Below, piece after piece: positions 7,554 to 15,969 of a DNA stretch of 49,263 nt. Made by a program: the position numbers and the translations under genes. A model generated the notes under the pieces. It made no database searches and was not told the origin of the DNA. It saw nothing but the letters and a program-made list of their open reading frames with translations. How positions within the stretch are numbered: the first letter of the stretch is position 1; each line of letters begins with the position of its first letter. Source of the DNA: an uncultured beta proteobacterium (GTDB taxonomy: Bacteria; Pseudomonadota; Gammaproteobacteria; Burkholderiales; SG8-41); contig CAIWNB010000035.1 in the NCBI GenBank assembly GCA_903913965.1, forward strand, positions 1 through 49,263, written 5' to 3'.

Positions 7554-8533
7554 TCTGGTTTGATGGCAGCGTCCTGAATGACCTTGCTCCAGCGCTGCAT
7601 TTCGGCCTTGAGAAAGGTGGCGAATTCTTTCGGTGAACTACCGACCGGTTCGGCACCATCGAGATTGAAGCGTTGCACGACGTCTGGCAGCTTGACGGTG
7701 TTCGCCACTGCGGTGGCTAGTTTTGCGACGATGGCCGGCGGCGTGCCCGCGGGGACCATCATGCCCTGAAATGCCTCGGCGTGATAACCGGGCAGGCTCT
7801 CGGCGACAGTGGCCACCTCCGGCATGCTCGGATGTCGCTTGGCGCTGGTAACGGCGAGGGCGCGCAGCTTGCCGCTTTTGACATGCGGTGCCGCCGAGAT
7901 GGTGGTGGTGAAGAGCATGGTGATCCGTCCGCCGATCACATCGGTGACGGCAGCCGGGATACCCTTGTAGGGCACGTGGATCATGCGGATGCCGGCCATG
8001 CGCTGGAAGAGTTCGGCCGACAGATGCGGCGCCGAACCGCTGCCAGGGCTCGCGTAGGTCAATTCACCCGGTTTGACTTTGGCGAGTGCGATCAGGTCAC
8101 GCACCGTGCCGGCTGCGGCCGAGGGCGTAATGACGATGACGTTGGGCTGGGTGTTCAACTGCGTGACGGGCACGAAGTCGCGGATCGGATCGTAGGGCAG
8201 CTTCGGATACAACCCCGGATTGATGGCAAAGGTCGTGGTGATCATCAGGATCGTGTAGCCGTCGGCGGCTGCCTTGGCGGCGATTTCAGTGCCGACGATG
8301 GTGGCCGCTCCCGGACGCGAATCGACGACGATGTTCTGGCCCCATTGCTCGGTCAGTTTATGACCGAGGAGGCGGGCCGTGATGTCGAGCCCACCGCCCG
8401 GCGCGAAGGGTACGATCAAACGCAGCGGTCGCTCGGGATAACGCGCGGCATCTTGCGCGAATGCGGCAGGCGCTGCCGCGAGCAGCGCAGCAGCAACCGC
8501 AAACTGATGATGGTTCAAAGACCGGCGCAGCAT
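7547..8533 (-). CDS. Bug/TctC solute-binding protein
   Basis: The 328-residue receptor begins MLRRSLNHHQFAVAAALLAA, a signal peptide ending APAAFA before QDAARYPERP. The frame is open for another 150 codons upstream, but that part runs across the opine-dehydrogenase gene in another frame and is not used. The ligand motif PFAPGGGLDITARLLG and VDSRPGAATIVGTE are intact; MPEVATVAESLPGYHAE is slightly shortened. It starts 13 bp after the stop of the dehydrogenase gene, which strongly suggests one transcript, so the dehydrogenase may act on whatever this receptor helps import. Confidence 0.93.
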   Translation of the reverse strand: MLRRSLNHHQFAVAAALLAAAPAAFAQDAARYPERPLRLIVPFAPGGGLDITARLLGHKLTEQWGQNIVVDSRPGAATIVGTEIAAKAAADGYTILMITTTFAINPGLYPKLPYDPIRDFVPVTQLNTQPNVIVITPSAAAGTVRDLIALAKVKPGELTYASPGSGSAPHLSAELFQRMAGIRMIHVPYKGIPAAVTDVIGGRITMLFTTTISAAPHVKSGKLRALAVTSAKRHPSMPEVATVAESLPGYHAEAFQGMMVPAGTPPAIVAKLATAVANTVKLPDVVQRFNLDGAEPVGSSPKEFATFLKAEMQRWSKVIQDAAIKPEQ

Positions 8534-8546
8534 GAGGGCCGCCACG

Positions 8547-9659
8547 TCAGCCGCCGAGCGCGCGCTGCACGACTGCAGCTGGGGTGCCGGCGAGATCCAT
8601 GTCGGCCAGCGTGGGTCCGCATTGCCACGCATCGATGCCCAGCAGCACGCCGAGAATTTCAGCGAAGGCGCGATGCAGCGGCACTGCGATGTCTGCCTGT
8701 TCAGCGAGTTGCACGCAGGGCACGATGGCATAGGGCAGGTCCACCGCCTCCCATTCGCGCCAGATATCGGGCTGGAAAGGCGGAAACGATTTGTAGACCG
8801 GGTTCTGCATCGCTTCGTAAAACGTATTGCTCTTGAAGCCGTAATACTGTTCGATCGCCTTGGCCATCGGCGTATGCGTGACGCCGTAGGCCTCACAGAC
8901 GCGTTTGCGCTCGGCATCGAGCGCGTCGCCGAGCACGCCAGCGGACGGCACCACGCACTCTTGATAGAAGCCGGTTTTTTTGCCATCGAGTTTGGCGCGC
9001 TCCATCATGCCGACATTCGGCAGCACCATCGCCGGATGGACGATCAGGTTGAGGTTTTCGAGTCCGGTCTGCAGTACTGAGGTGGCAGCCGTGAGACCGG
9101 GAAAAACCGGCGTCAGCGCTGCCAGTGCCTCGGCGGCGCGTGCCGCCGGCACGGTGGCAATCTGGATGCCACGGCGCAGGCCCTTCGGGGTGACCACGGT
9201 GCCGTTGATGCGCGCGGCATGCGTTGGTGCTGGCGCTTCGGTGACGAGCACGTCTTCGCGGCCGGCCTGCCGCAGCAGCGGCGTGAGGCGTGCCGCCGGC
9301 CAGTAGCCGTGGCTTTGCACATGCACGACGGCACCGCGCGCGAATTCGGGAATCATCGCGCTAAAGCGTTTTTCGAGCTGGTGCATGTCGACTTCGATTA
9401 GCACGACTTGCGCATCCTGCAAGGCTTCTGCAGTGCTGTCGCAAATACGCTCGACGGCGGCGAAGCCGGTTTTTTTCGAAATCAGGTGCTGCGCATCACC
9501 TTCGACCGTAAAGCCGCCGGCTGCGCGGATCGCCGGCAGTTGCTCGCGTTGGTCTGCAAACACGGTGAAGCGCACCTGATGGCCGCACAGCGTGAGGTCG
9601 GCTGCGCAGACAGCGCCGATAGCGCGCGGGGTGTTGCCGATGACAGCGACTCTGGACAT
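8547..9659 (-). CDS. NAD/octopine (opine) dehydrogenase family protein
   Basis: The 370-residue protein has an N-terminal nucleotide-binding segment (MSRVAVIGNTPRAIGAVCAA, an unusual G-N-T-P-R-A version of G-x-G-x-x-G) and the octopine-dehydrogenase C-terminal domain, marked by ENLNLIVHPAMVLPNVG (about 216-232) with the His-Pro pair. Family enzymes reductively join an amino acid to a keto acid, or run the reverse oxidation. ATG 9659 is chosen over the upstream frame start because the Rossmann strand begins directly after it. It sits between an exported MBL-fold protein and a Bug gene on the same strand (25- and 13-bp gaps). Confidence 0.85.
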   Translation of the reverse strand: MSRVAVIGNTPRAIGAVCAADLTLCGHQVRFTVFADQREQLPAIRAAGGFTVEGDAQHLISKKTGFAAVERICDSTAEALQDAQVVLIEVDMHQLEKRFSAMIPEFARGAVVHVQSHGYWPAARLTPLLRQAGREDVLVTEAPAPTHAARINGTVVTPKGLRRGIQIATVPAARAAEALAALTPVFPGLTAATSVLQTGLENLNLIVHPAMVLPNVGMMERAKLDGKKTGFYQECVVPSAGVLGDALDAERKRVCEAYGVTHTPMAKAIEQYYGFKSNTFYEAMQNPVYKSFPPFQPDIWREWEAVDLPYAIVPCVQLAEQADIAVPLHRAFAEILGVLLGIDAWQCGPTLADMDLAGTPAAVVQRALGG

Positions 9660-9684
9660 GGTTACGTGATCTTTTTCGAATGAA

Positions 9685-10650
9685 TCAGGGGGTTTCTTTG
9701 TAAATCGCATCCACCGCGGAAATTACCCGGACCGGCTGGTCCCACGCCGGATACTTCGTCTTGAATTCCTCGACGAGCAGCTTGCCGGTGGCTTCTGCGG
9801 TTTTACCTTCGCGCTTCAACGCCAGGGTGCGCGTCTGCAGCGTGCTCAAGAGCTCGTGATTGGCGCTGAGGATAGAACCGTCGGCGAGGTCGCCATGCGA
9901 GCCGATCACATGTGCAGGCTTCAGGCGTTCGAGCATTTCAAGGCTGGTCAGCCACGCGCGCATGCTCGACTGCGGCATCGCAAAGGCCGGGAAGATTTCT
10001 TTCATCGCCAGATCGCCGGGGAACAGCACCCGGTCTTCCTCGATGTAAAACGCGGTGTCGCCCAACGTGTGTGCCGGCCCGACGTACAGCATGCGCACGC
10101 GTACACCACCAAGGTCGACCGTTTTTTCGCGCTCGAAAATCTCGTCCGCTGTGCGGAACGTTGCGTCTTTCAGAATCTCGGCGCGTTCCGGCGAGCGCTT
10201 GGAGAAGATGTTGACCCAATACATGCCCGATTCGTCGATGTCTTTTTGCTCGGCCGCGGCGCGGATGATCTTGGCCTGCGGGAACGCTAATTCGCCGGTG
10301 GTGTGTTCGGGGTGCAGGTGGGTGGTAACGACATAGACCTCGGTGTTTTTGCTGACCTTGGCCATTTCGCGAGCAACCGCCTCGCCGCTCAAGCGCCCCA
10401 TGCCCGGATCGATGATCATGGTCGCCTTGCTGCCGACGATGATGCCGACGTTCGGCACCCCCGGCACCGACTCGCTGGGGATGGCGTATACATGGGGGGA
10501 GACCTTGACCGTCACGCCTTCCTTCACCACCGGCCACTCTTTGTCGCCTTTCGGTGAGCGTGTGGTGTTGAAAACCTGTGCCGTGGCCGTGGTCACCAGC
10601 GTGACCAGCAATGTGAATACCGCCAGTTTCAACATCTGCTGCATGGCCAT
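9685..10650 (-). CDS. Exported metallo-beta-lactamase-fold hydrolase
   Basis: The 321-residue protein starts MAMQQMLKLAVFTLLVTLVT with a signal peptide ending ATA before QVFNTTRSP; the second ATG (10644) is equally possible. Metal motifs are visible: THLHPEHTTGE (first motif, with Glu in place of the usual Asp of HxHxDH), GPAHTLGDTAF, FPGDLAMKEI and VIGSHGD. Many such periplasmic MBL proteins are lactonase- or esterase-like, and some belong to quinoprotein-linked loci. The Asp-to-Glu change in the metal motif could alter the second metal site. It is in a minus-strand run with an alpha/beta hydrolase upstream (23-bp gap) and the opine dehydrogenase downstream. Confidence 0.87.
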   Translation of the reverse strand: MAMQQMLKLAVFTLLVTLVTTATAQVFNTTRSPKGDKEWPVVKEGVTVKVSPHVYAIPSESVPGVPNVGIIVGSKATMIIDPGMGRLSGEAVAREMAKVSKNTEVYVVTTHLHPEHTTGELAFPQAKIIRAAAEQKDIDESGMYWVNIFSKRSPERAEILKDATFRTADEIFEREKTVDLGGVRVRMLYVGPAHTLGDTAFYIEEDRVLFPGDLAMKEIFPAFAMPQSSMRAWLTSLEMLERLKPAHVIGSHGDLADGSILSANHELLSTLQTRTLALKREGKTAEATGKLLVEEFKTKYPAWDQPVRVISAVDAIYKETP

Positions 10651-10673
10651 CCCCCCATCTTGTAATGACGCGC

Positions 10674-11867
10674 TTAGTGGCCTGCTTTGAGTACCTCGGC
10701 CACCCAGTCGGCCATGTAGGCCATGCCGATGGTGACGTTATCCACCTGGCAGTGGTGATAGCCGCCTTCTTCGCGCTTGAAGATCTTCATGTGCTTGTTG
10801 GTTGAGCCGCTGGCGTTGATCATGTTTTGCGCATGTTCGAACGGTGCCTGCTGATCGCCTTCGCCGTGCACCAGCAGATACGGGCAGCGCATTTTCTGGA
10901 TCACGCCGTCCAACTTGAAGCCCTCGAGTTTCTTGAAGGCCTCTTCCTTGGTGTTGACGCCGAACACCCACAAGAGATGTTGCCAGGGCACCGACAGCGA
11001 AAGAACTTCACCGCGTTCGATGCGCGCCAGGCGTTGCTGCCACTTGGTGTGGTAATCCCACTCCGGACCCCATGAGATACAGCAGGCAAAACGCTGATCC
11101 ATCGAGGCCGCGCGCGGCGCGTAATAACCGCCGAGCGAGAGCGCCATGATGCCGATGCGTTTTGGATCGAATTCCGCGCGCGCAGCGAGGAAGTCGTAGG
11201 CGGCACCCGCGTGGCGTTCGGTTTCATGATGCAGCATCAGGTTGCGGAAGCGAATCGCTTCGCCGTTGCCCGGACCGTCGAGCAACAGTACTGAGATGCC
11301 ACGTTTGACCATTTCCGGAATGCCGCGGAAGTACTGGATTTCTTTGGTGACATCGAAGCCGTCGAGGAACAGCATGATCGGGCCTTTTTTGCCCGGCTGT
11401 TGTTCGGCGTGCACGATGATGCCCGGCAGACTGGTGCCTTCGTAGGGAATTTCAACGTGTTCGAGACGCAGCGCCTTGTTGAGTTCGGCACCCTTGCGGA
11501 AGGCGTCGACGCCGCGTTTGTAGGCGGCCTGGGTTTCGGCCGTCTTCGGTTGCGAGAAGCGTTCGCCGACGTGATAGTAATGCGAGGCACGCATCAGATA
11601 AGCCGAAGCGGTGATGTTATGGCCTTTGGCTGCCTCGGCGTGGCCGATGTTTTCGATGCGTTCGGCTTCACCCGCCCATTCGTTGAACCAGGCGATGTCG
11701 TCGCCGACGTGGTTCTTCAAACGCAGTCCGATACGGTTGATTTCATCAATCTCGGCGCCGCCCCAGGGCGCGCCGCCGAGGGCGAGTAACACGCCGTGCG
11801 ACCAGCGGTAGTTGTCGGGGAAATAGCTAAAGGCGAGTTCGCCCTCGGGCAGCGGTGAAACGGGCAT
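10674..11867 (-). CDS. Alpha/beta hydrolase (FrsA / dihydropseudooxynicotine-hydrolase-like)
   Basis: The 397-residue protein has a helical N-terminal region of about 130 residues and a C-terminal alpha/beta-hydrolase domain. The nucleophile elbow is ALSLGGYYAPR (Ser about 244), the acid is in VHGEGDQQAPFEHA, and the base in GGYHHCQVDN. The oxyanion-loop region is FLDGFDVTKE and the LLLDGPGNGEA strand follows. This architecture matches the FrsA-like/2,6-dihydropseudooxynicotine hydrolase group, which cleaves C-C or ester bonds. No signal peptide is present. The gene heads the minus-strand run hydrolase, MBL protein, opine dehydrogenase, Bug receptor. Confidence 0.87.
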   Translation of the reverse strand: MPVSPLPEGELAFSYFPDNYRWSHGVLLALGGAPWGGAEIDEINRIGLRLKNHVGDDIAWFNEWAGEAERIENIGHAEAAKGHNITASAYLMRASHYYHVGERFSQPKTAETQAAYKRGVDAFRKGAELNKALRLEHVEIPYEGTSLPGIIVHAEQQPGKKGPIMLFLDGFDVTKEIQYFRGIPEMVKRGISVLLLDGPGNGEAIRFRNLMLHHETERHAGAAYDFLAARAEFDPKRIGIMALSLGGYYAPRAASMDQRFACCISWGPEWDYHTKWQQRLARIERGEVLSLSVPWQHLLWVFGVNTKEEAFKKLEGFKLDGVIQKMRCPYLLVHGEGDQQAPFEHAQNMINASGSTNKHMKIFKREEGGYHHCQVDNVTIGMAYMADWVAEVLKAGH

Positions 11868-11920
11868 GATGATGTCCTCTGTTGGTTTATGAATGCAGAT
11901 TACGTGTTTGTGCTCTACTT

Positions 11921-11943
11921 CTTCCCCCGTTCACGAGGGAAGG
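11921..11943. repeat. REP-like palindrome
   Basis: CTTCCCCCGTTCACGAGGGAAG forms a stem of CTTCCC with GGGAAG. It is the same type as the elements at 6848, 42236 and 46770 and lies between the end of a Bug gene and the start of the hydrolase operon. Confidence 0.4.
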
Positions 11944-11956
11944 TTGGGATGCAGAA

Positions 11957-12934
11957 TTACAGCCGCGGAATGCCGGACTCGACAATGATCTTGCGGAACT
12001 TCTCGACGTCGCGTTTGACGATGGCGCGGAATTCCTCCGGCGTATTGCCCACCGCCTGCAGGCCGAGCGCGCGCAGGCGTTCTTTGACATCGTTGGTTTG
12101 CAGCGCAGCGACTAACGCTTTGTGCGCGGCGCGCACGATCGGATCGGGCGTTTTGGCCGGCAGGAACAAGCCAGTCCAATACTGAATGTCGTAACCGGTC
12201 ACACCTTGTTCGGCCAGTGTCGGCACATCGGGCAGCACGGGTGAGCGCGTTGAACTGGTGATGCCGTAGGCCTTCATGCGTCCGGTCTGCAAATGGTTTT
12301 GCGTGGCCAGCGGGGTCAGCATGGAAATCGACGCCTCTCCCGATACGACTGCAAGTTCTGACGGCGCGCTGCCCTTGTACTGAATATTGGTCATCTTGAT
12401 GCCGAGCTGTTTCCACAGGGCATCGCCGGCGAGTTCACCGGTGGCGCCAGGAATCGCGATATTGAGCCCGCCGGCGCGCGTTTTCGCGTGAGCTGCCAGA
12501 TCCTGGATGGTGGTGCCCGGCAGTTTGGCATTGGCGGCCACCACCATACCGGTAGTCGACAGTTGCGAGACCGGAATGAAATCATTGACCGGATCGTAGG
12601 GCAGTGATTTGTAGAGCGTGGCGTTCACCGCGTGCGTGCCGCTGTTGCCGATGATAAAGGTGTGGCCGTCAGGCGGCGACTTCGAGCCGATTTCCATGCC
12701 GATGATCGCGTTGTTGCTTGGCCGGTTGTCGACGATGATCGAGACACCCAGCACATCGGACATCTTGGGCACGATCAGACGCGCCTGCACATCCGACGGA
12801 CCGGCCGGCGCAGAGCCGACGATCATGCGCACCGGTCGGCCGGACGACGATTGGGCATAGGCAGTGACACAGCAGAGAGCCGCGGCGGCACAGACTGCCG
12901 CGGAGACGATACGGAACGGGAGGGTAGTATTCAT
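11957..12934 (-). CDS. Bug/TctC solute-binding protein
   Basis: The 325-residue receptor starts MNTTLPFRIVSAAVCAAAAL with cleavage likely after VTAYA. The frame continues 58 codons upstream, but that part is hydrophilic and precedes a complete signal peptide, so it is excluded. The ligand motif is SAPAGPSDVQARLI, with PAG-PS replacing PGG but Asp and Arg kept; VDNRPSNNAIIGME replaces the common NRPGAGG. LPDVPTLAEQGVTGYDIQYW follows. It is divergent from the Bug gene at 13155 across 220 bp, a likely regulatory region in which I recognise no operator. Confidence 0.92.
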   Translation of the reverse strand: MNTTLPFRIVSAAVCAAAALCCVTAYAQSSSGRPVRMIVGSAPAGPSDVQARLIVPKMSDVLGVSIIVDNRPSNNAIIGMEIGSKSPPDGHTFIIGNSGTHAVNATLYKSLPYDPVNDFIPVSQLSTTGMVVAANAKLPGTTIQDLAAHAKTRAGGLNIAIPGATGELAGDALWKQLGIKMTNIQYKGSAPSELAVVSGEASISMLTPLATQNHLQTGRMKAYGITSSTRSPVLPDVPTLAEQGVTGYDIQYWTGLFLPAKTPDPIVRAAHKALVAALQTNDVKERLRALGLQAVGNTPEEFRAIVKRDVEKFRKIIVESGIPRL

Positions 12935-13154
12935 GGGCGCAAGTATATGCCAAGTCGCGGTGTCCTGATTTGATCGGGGATCATCAACGGCGTGTATGTT
13001 TGCCGCAGATACGGGAAACCCATTCCCCGGTTTATTTGCGTGAGCGGCGGTAGTATCCTCGGCGCCTTTGTCGTGGGCTGCTGTCATCGCCGCGGGGTCC
13101 ATTGGCAACCCCTGCTGTTACAGACACCCTAATGATTTTTGAAAGAAAACAGTG

Positions 13155-14123
13155 ATGAAGCTTTTGTATTGGATACGCGGGTCAGTCATCGCCACGGTTG
13201 CAGTGTGTGGACTTGCGCAGGCCGACGTCTGGCCGTCGAAACCCATCCGTCTGATTTCACCGTTCGTGCCCGGTGGTGGAGCTTCCCTGGTGGCGCGGCT
13301 GGTGGCGGGCGATCTCGGCGAAGCACTGGGGCAGTCTATCGTGGTTGATAATCGCGCCGGCGGCGGCGGGGTGATCGGCACCGAAATCGCCGCACGTTCG
13401 CGTGCCGACGGCTATACCCTGCTGATGGCCACCGCCAGCAATGTGGCGGTACGCCCCTTGATCGACAAGGTGCCGTTCGATCCACTGAAGGATTTTGCCG
13501 CCATCATCCAGACCACCACGGTGCCGCTGGTGTTATGCGTGCACCCTTCGGTGGCGGCCCGCTCAGTGGGTGAATTCATTGCGCTGGGCCGCAATCGGGA
13601 ATCGCGGCTGAATTTCGCATCCTCCGGCGAAGGTACCATCAGCCACCTCGCCGGCGAGTTGTTCAAGCTCTCGGCTGGCGTGACGATGGCGCATGTGCCT
13701 TACAAAGGCGGCGGTCAGGCCATCATCGATGTGATCGCCGGACATGTGCAAGTGGGCTTTATTAATATTCTGGAGGCGTCCGCGCAAATCAAATCCGAAC
13801 GCCTGCGTGCGCTGGCGGTAACGACTGCGCAGCGTTCGCCGGTGTTGCCCGGTGTGCCGACGGTAGCGGAGTCCGGCCTGACGGGTTATGAAGTCACGCA
13901 GTGGAGCGGCATGCTCGCGCCGGCTGGCACGCCGCCCGCCATCATTGCGCGGTTGAATGCGGAAATTGACAAGATTATGCAAAAGCCGCTCGTGCGCGAA
14001 CGGCTCGCTGCTGATGGGGCCCAACCGGGCGGCGGTTCCCCGGAAAAATTCGGCACTTTCATCAAGGCCGACATTGCGAAATGGTCGAAGGTTGTGAAGA
14101 GCGCGGGGCTGGTGCGGCAGTAA
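13155..14123 (+). CDS. Bug/TctC solute-binding protein lacking the ligand-motif Asp
   Basis: The 322-residue receptor has a signal peptide MKLLYWIRGSVIATVAVCGL ending AQA before DVWPSKP. A GTG directly before ATG 13155 is the alternative start; the ATG is preferred with the GAAAG upstream. The ligand motif reads PFVPGGGASLVARLV: the PGG and Arg are kept but the position of the conserved Asp is Ser. VDNRAGGGGVIGTE and LPGVPTVAESGLTGYEV are otherwise standard. It converges with a Bug gene ending 16 bp away. Confidence 0.92.
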   Translation: MKLLYWIRGSVIATVAVCGLAQADVWPSKPIRLISPFVPGGGASLVARLVAGDLGEALGQSIVVDNRAGGGGVIGTEIAARSRADGYTLLMATASNVAVRPLIDKVPFDPLKDFAAIIQTTTVPLVLCVHPSVAARSVGEFIALGRNRESRLNFASSGEGTISHLAGELFKLSAGVTMAHVPYKGGGQAIIDVIAGHVQVGFINILEASAQIKSERLRALAVTTAQRSPVLPGVPTVAESGLTGYEVTQWSGMLAPAGTPPAIIARLNAEIDKIMQKPLVRERLAADGAQPGGGSPEKFGTFIKADIAKWSKVVKSAGLVRQ

Positions 14124-14130
14124 CCAGGCC

Positions 14131-14151
14131 CTGGCCGTTTTACTTGGCCAG
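14131..14151. terminator. Hairpin between convergent Bug genes
   Basis: CTGGCC (14131-14136) pairs with GGCCAG (14146-14151) around GTTTTACTT. The short T-run lies in the loop and the minus-strand Bug stop codon (14140-14142) falls inside. It is a weak candidate for a shared transcription end. Confidence 0.25.
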
Positions 14152-15114
14152 TCCCAGCTCGGTCATGATGACTTTGGTGTCGTTGTATTCGACCTCGAGG
14201 TATTTGGCGAAGTCCTTGCTGCGCATGAACTGCGTATCCCAGTCGCGGTTCTCCGCTTCCTTTTTCCATTCGGCGCTGGCCGCCATTTTCGCCAGCACCT
14301 CCTCCCAGTAGACGACCGCGTTGGCTGGCATGTTCTTTGGGCCAAAGATTGCGCGCCAGCTTTCCAGTGAAGCGTTGATGCCCTGTTCCTTCAGCGTCGG
14401 TACCTGGGCGAGCTGGCCCGATAAGCGACGTGGTGCTGCCACCGCCAGCATGCGCGCACCGCCGGCCTGCACCTGGGGCAGCGCCGAGCCCACCGAAGAC
14501 ACCACCAGATCAAGATGGCCGCCGGCCAGTGCGGTCATGGAATCAGCATTGGTCTTGAAGATCGCGACCTTGAGCTTTTTCACCTCGACGCCACCCGCGC
14601 GCAGGGCGAGTGCCAGCGTCAGATGATTCGGGCCGCCGCGCGCGACCGTGCCGATGGCGAGTGCCGTCGGGTCGGCCTTGAGCTTGTCGATCACATCGCG
14701 CATGGTCTTGAACGGGGCGCCAGCGCGCACTGAAATCGCGCTGTGCTCGTTGATCAACAGCGCGACCGGCGTCAGGTCGAGATAGCTGGTTTGCGTGATG
14801 CCGGCGAGCTGGTTGCCGAACAAGGTCGGATTGGCGAGCAGCAGATAGTGCGGATTGGTCGCAAATGAATTCAGATAAACCACGGCGATGGTTTGGTTGC
14901 CGCCAGGTTTGTTTATCACATTGATCGGTGTGGGCGCCTGTTTTGCGTCCTGCAACAGTTTTTGGATGACGCGTGCAACTTGATCGTTACTGCCGCCGGC
15001 ATCCGAGGAGGTGATGATTTCAATCGCGCGTTCGGGTTTCCACGCCTGCGCCCAGCTGTTAAACGCAAAGAACAGTCCAGCCCACAGTAGCAAAGCATTG
15101 CGGATGGTTTTCAT
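14140..15114 (-). CDS. TctC-type solute-binding protein
   Basis: The 324-residue protein begins MKTIRNALLLWAGLFFAFNS with cleavage near WAQA. CGAGGAGAAACC gives a strong ribosome-binding site for ATG 15114. It differs from the other receptors here: the ligand motif is SSDAGGSNDQVARVIQ, the second loop is INVINKPGGNQTIA and the central region is TVARGGPNHLTLALALRAGG. These features are closer to the TctC branch seen with true tricarboxylate-type systems than to the bulk of Bug proteins. The ModA-like gene lies immediately upstream on the same strand, 42 bp away. Confidence 0.92.
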   Translation of the reverse strand: MKTIRNALLLWAGLFFAFNSWAQAWKPERAIEIITSSDAGGSNDQVARVIQKLLQDAKQAPTPINVINKPGGNQTIAVVYLNSFATNPHYLLLANPTLFGNQLAGITQTSYLDLTPVALLINEHSAISVRAGAPFKTMRDVIDKLKADPTALAIGTVARGGPNHLTLALALRAGGVEVKKLKVAIFKTNADSMTALAGGHLDLVVSSVGSALPQVQAGGARMLAVAAPRRLSGQLAQVPTLKEQGINASLESWRAIFGPKNMPANAVVYWEEVLAKMAASAEWKKEAENRDWDTQFMRSKDFAKYLEVEYNDTKVIMTELGLAK

Positions 15115-15156
15115 GGTTTCTCCTCGGCGGGTTTGCTGCATCCTTGTTGTTCGCTT

Positions 15157-15852
15157 CTAGACTGCTTCCATGCCGGTGGCGCGAAAGGCGGACAGCGCCG
15201 CCGGTGATGCCAGAAAATCCACCAGGGCTTGCGCTGCCGCCGCGTGTGGCGCTTCGCTAAACGGCGCGGCCGCCATCACCGTCCAGACTTGAATCTCGTC
15301 TGGAAAGGCGCCGACGATATCGACGCCCGCCACGGCCATCAGTTCGGGAATTTGCTGTATCGCCAGTTCAACCGTACCTGCGGCGAGAAATTCGCCGACC
15401 AGTCCGCCGTCGGGAATGGTGGCTTTGGCGCGCACGGCGTCACCGATGCCAAGGCGGTCGATCAAACCGGCGAAATAAATGCCGCTGGCACCAAGGCGGG
15501 TGTAGACGATCGAAGGGGCGGCCAGCAGCGTACGTTTGAACGCTTCAACAGAGCTGATATCGGGTCGCACGGCACCCGCGCGCACCGCCACGCCCGCACC
15601 GGAACGCGCAAGGAGCCGCACGCCGCCTGTGATGCCTTGCTGTGCCAGCGCTGCCAGCACCGGGGCGGTGACGATGGCGACATCGCCGCGTTCTCCGGCG
15701 GCTATACGCGTGGCAAGTGCGTTGGCGGTATCAAAGCTCACATCGAGCGTATGGCCGCTCTCGCGTTCGAATTGCGGGCCGAGTTGTGCCAGCGCGCCGT
15801 GTACGCCGTTGGAAGATAAAACCCTGAGTTTGCTGCCGTGTGCCTGAGTCAT
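15157..15852 (-). CDS. ModA-like substrate-binding protein without signal peptide
   Basis: The 231-residue product has the SBP_bac_11/ModA-type fold: KLRVLSSNGVHGALAQLGPQF first lobe, AAGERGDVAIVTAP, SGAGVAVRAGAVRPDISS hinge, LGASGIYFAGLIDRLGI and the C-terminal ALVDFLASPAALSAF. It begins MTQAHGSKLRV, with no hydrophobic leader, so it is predicted to stay in the cytoplasm. The gene at 23396 is a clear paralogue, also leaderless. Relatives sit beside catabolic genes and could act as cytoplasmic binding or sensing proteins; that role is inferred. It is divergent from an acyl-CoA dehydrogenase gene. Confidence 0.82.
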   Translation of the reverse strand: MTQAHGSKLRVLSSNGVHGALAQLGPQFERESGHTLDVSFDTANALATRIAAGERGDVAIVTAPVLAALAQQGITGGVRLLARSGAGVAVRAGAVRPDISSVEAFKRTLLAAPSIVYTRLGASGIYFAGLIDRLGIGDAVRAKATIPDGGLVGEFLAAGTVELAIQQIPELMAVAGVDIVGAFPDEIQVWTVMAAAPFSEAPHAAAAQALVDFLASPAALSAFRATGMEAV

Positions 15853-15969
15853 GTCAAAATCCGCAACGAGTTTGGTAAGCGTGCAAGCTTAACCGATTTG
15901 CGCGGTGTGCTTGCGGCACACCGGCTGCACAAGGCATCATCCGCGCATAACGAAAAACCGAGGAGCGCC

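Noticed and set aside
8534-8986. 150-codon N-terminal extension of the Bug frame at 7547-8533
   Set aside because: It runs through the opine-dehydrogenase gene in another frame; a full signal peptide begins at ATG 8533, so the extension is a shadow.
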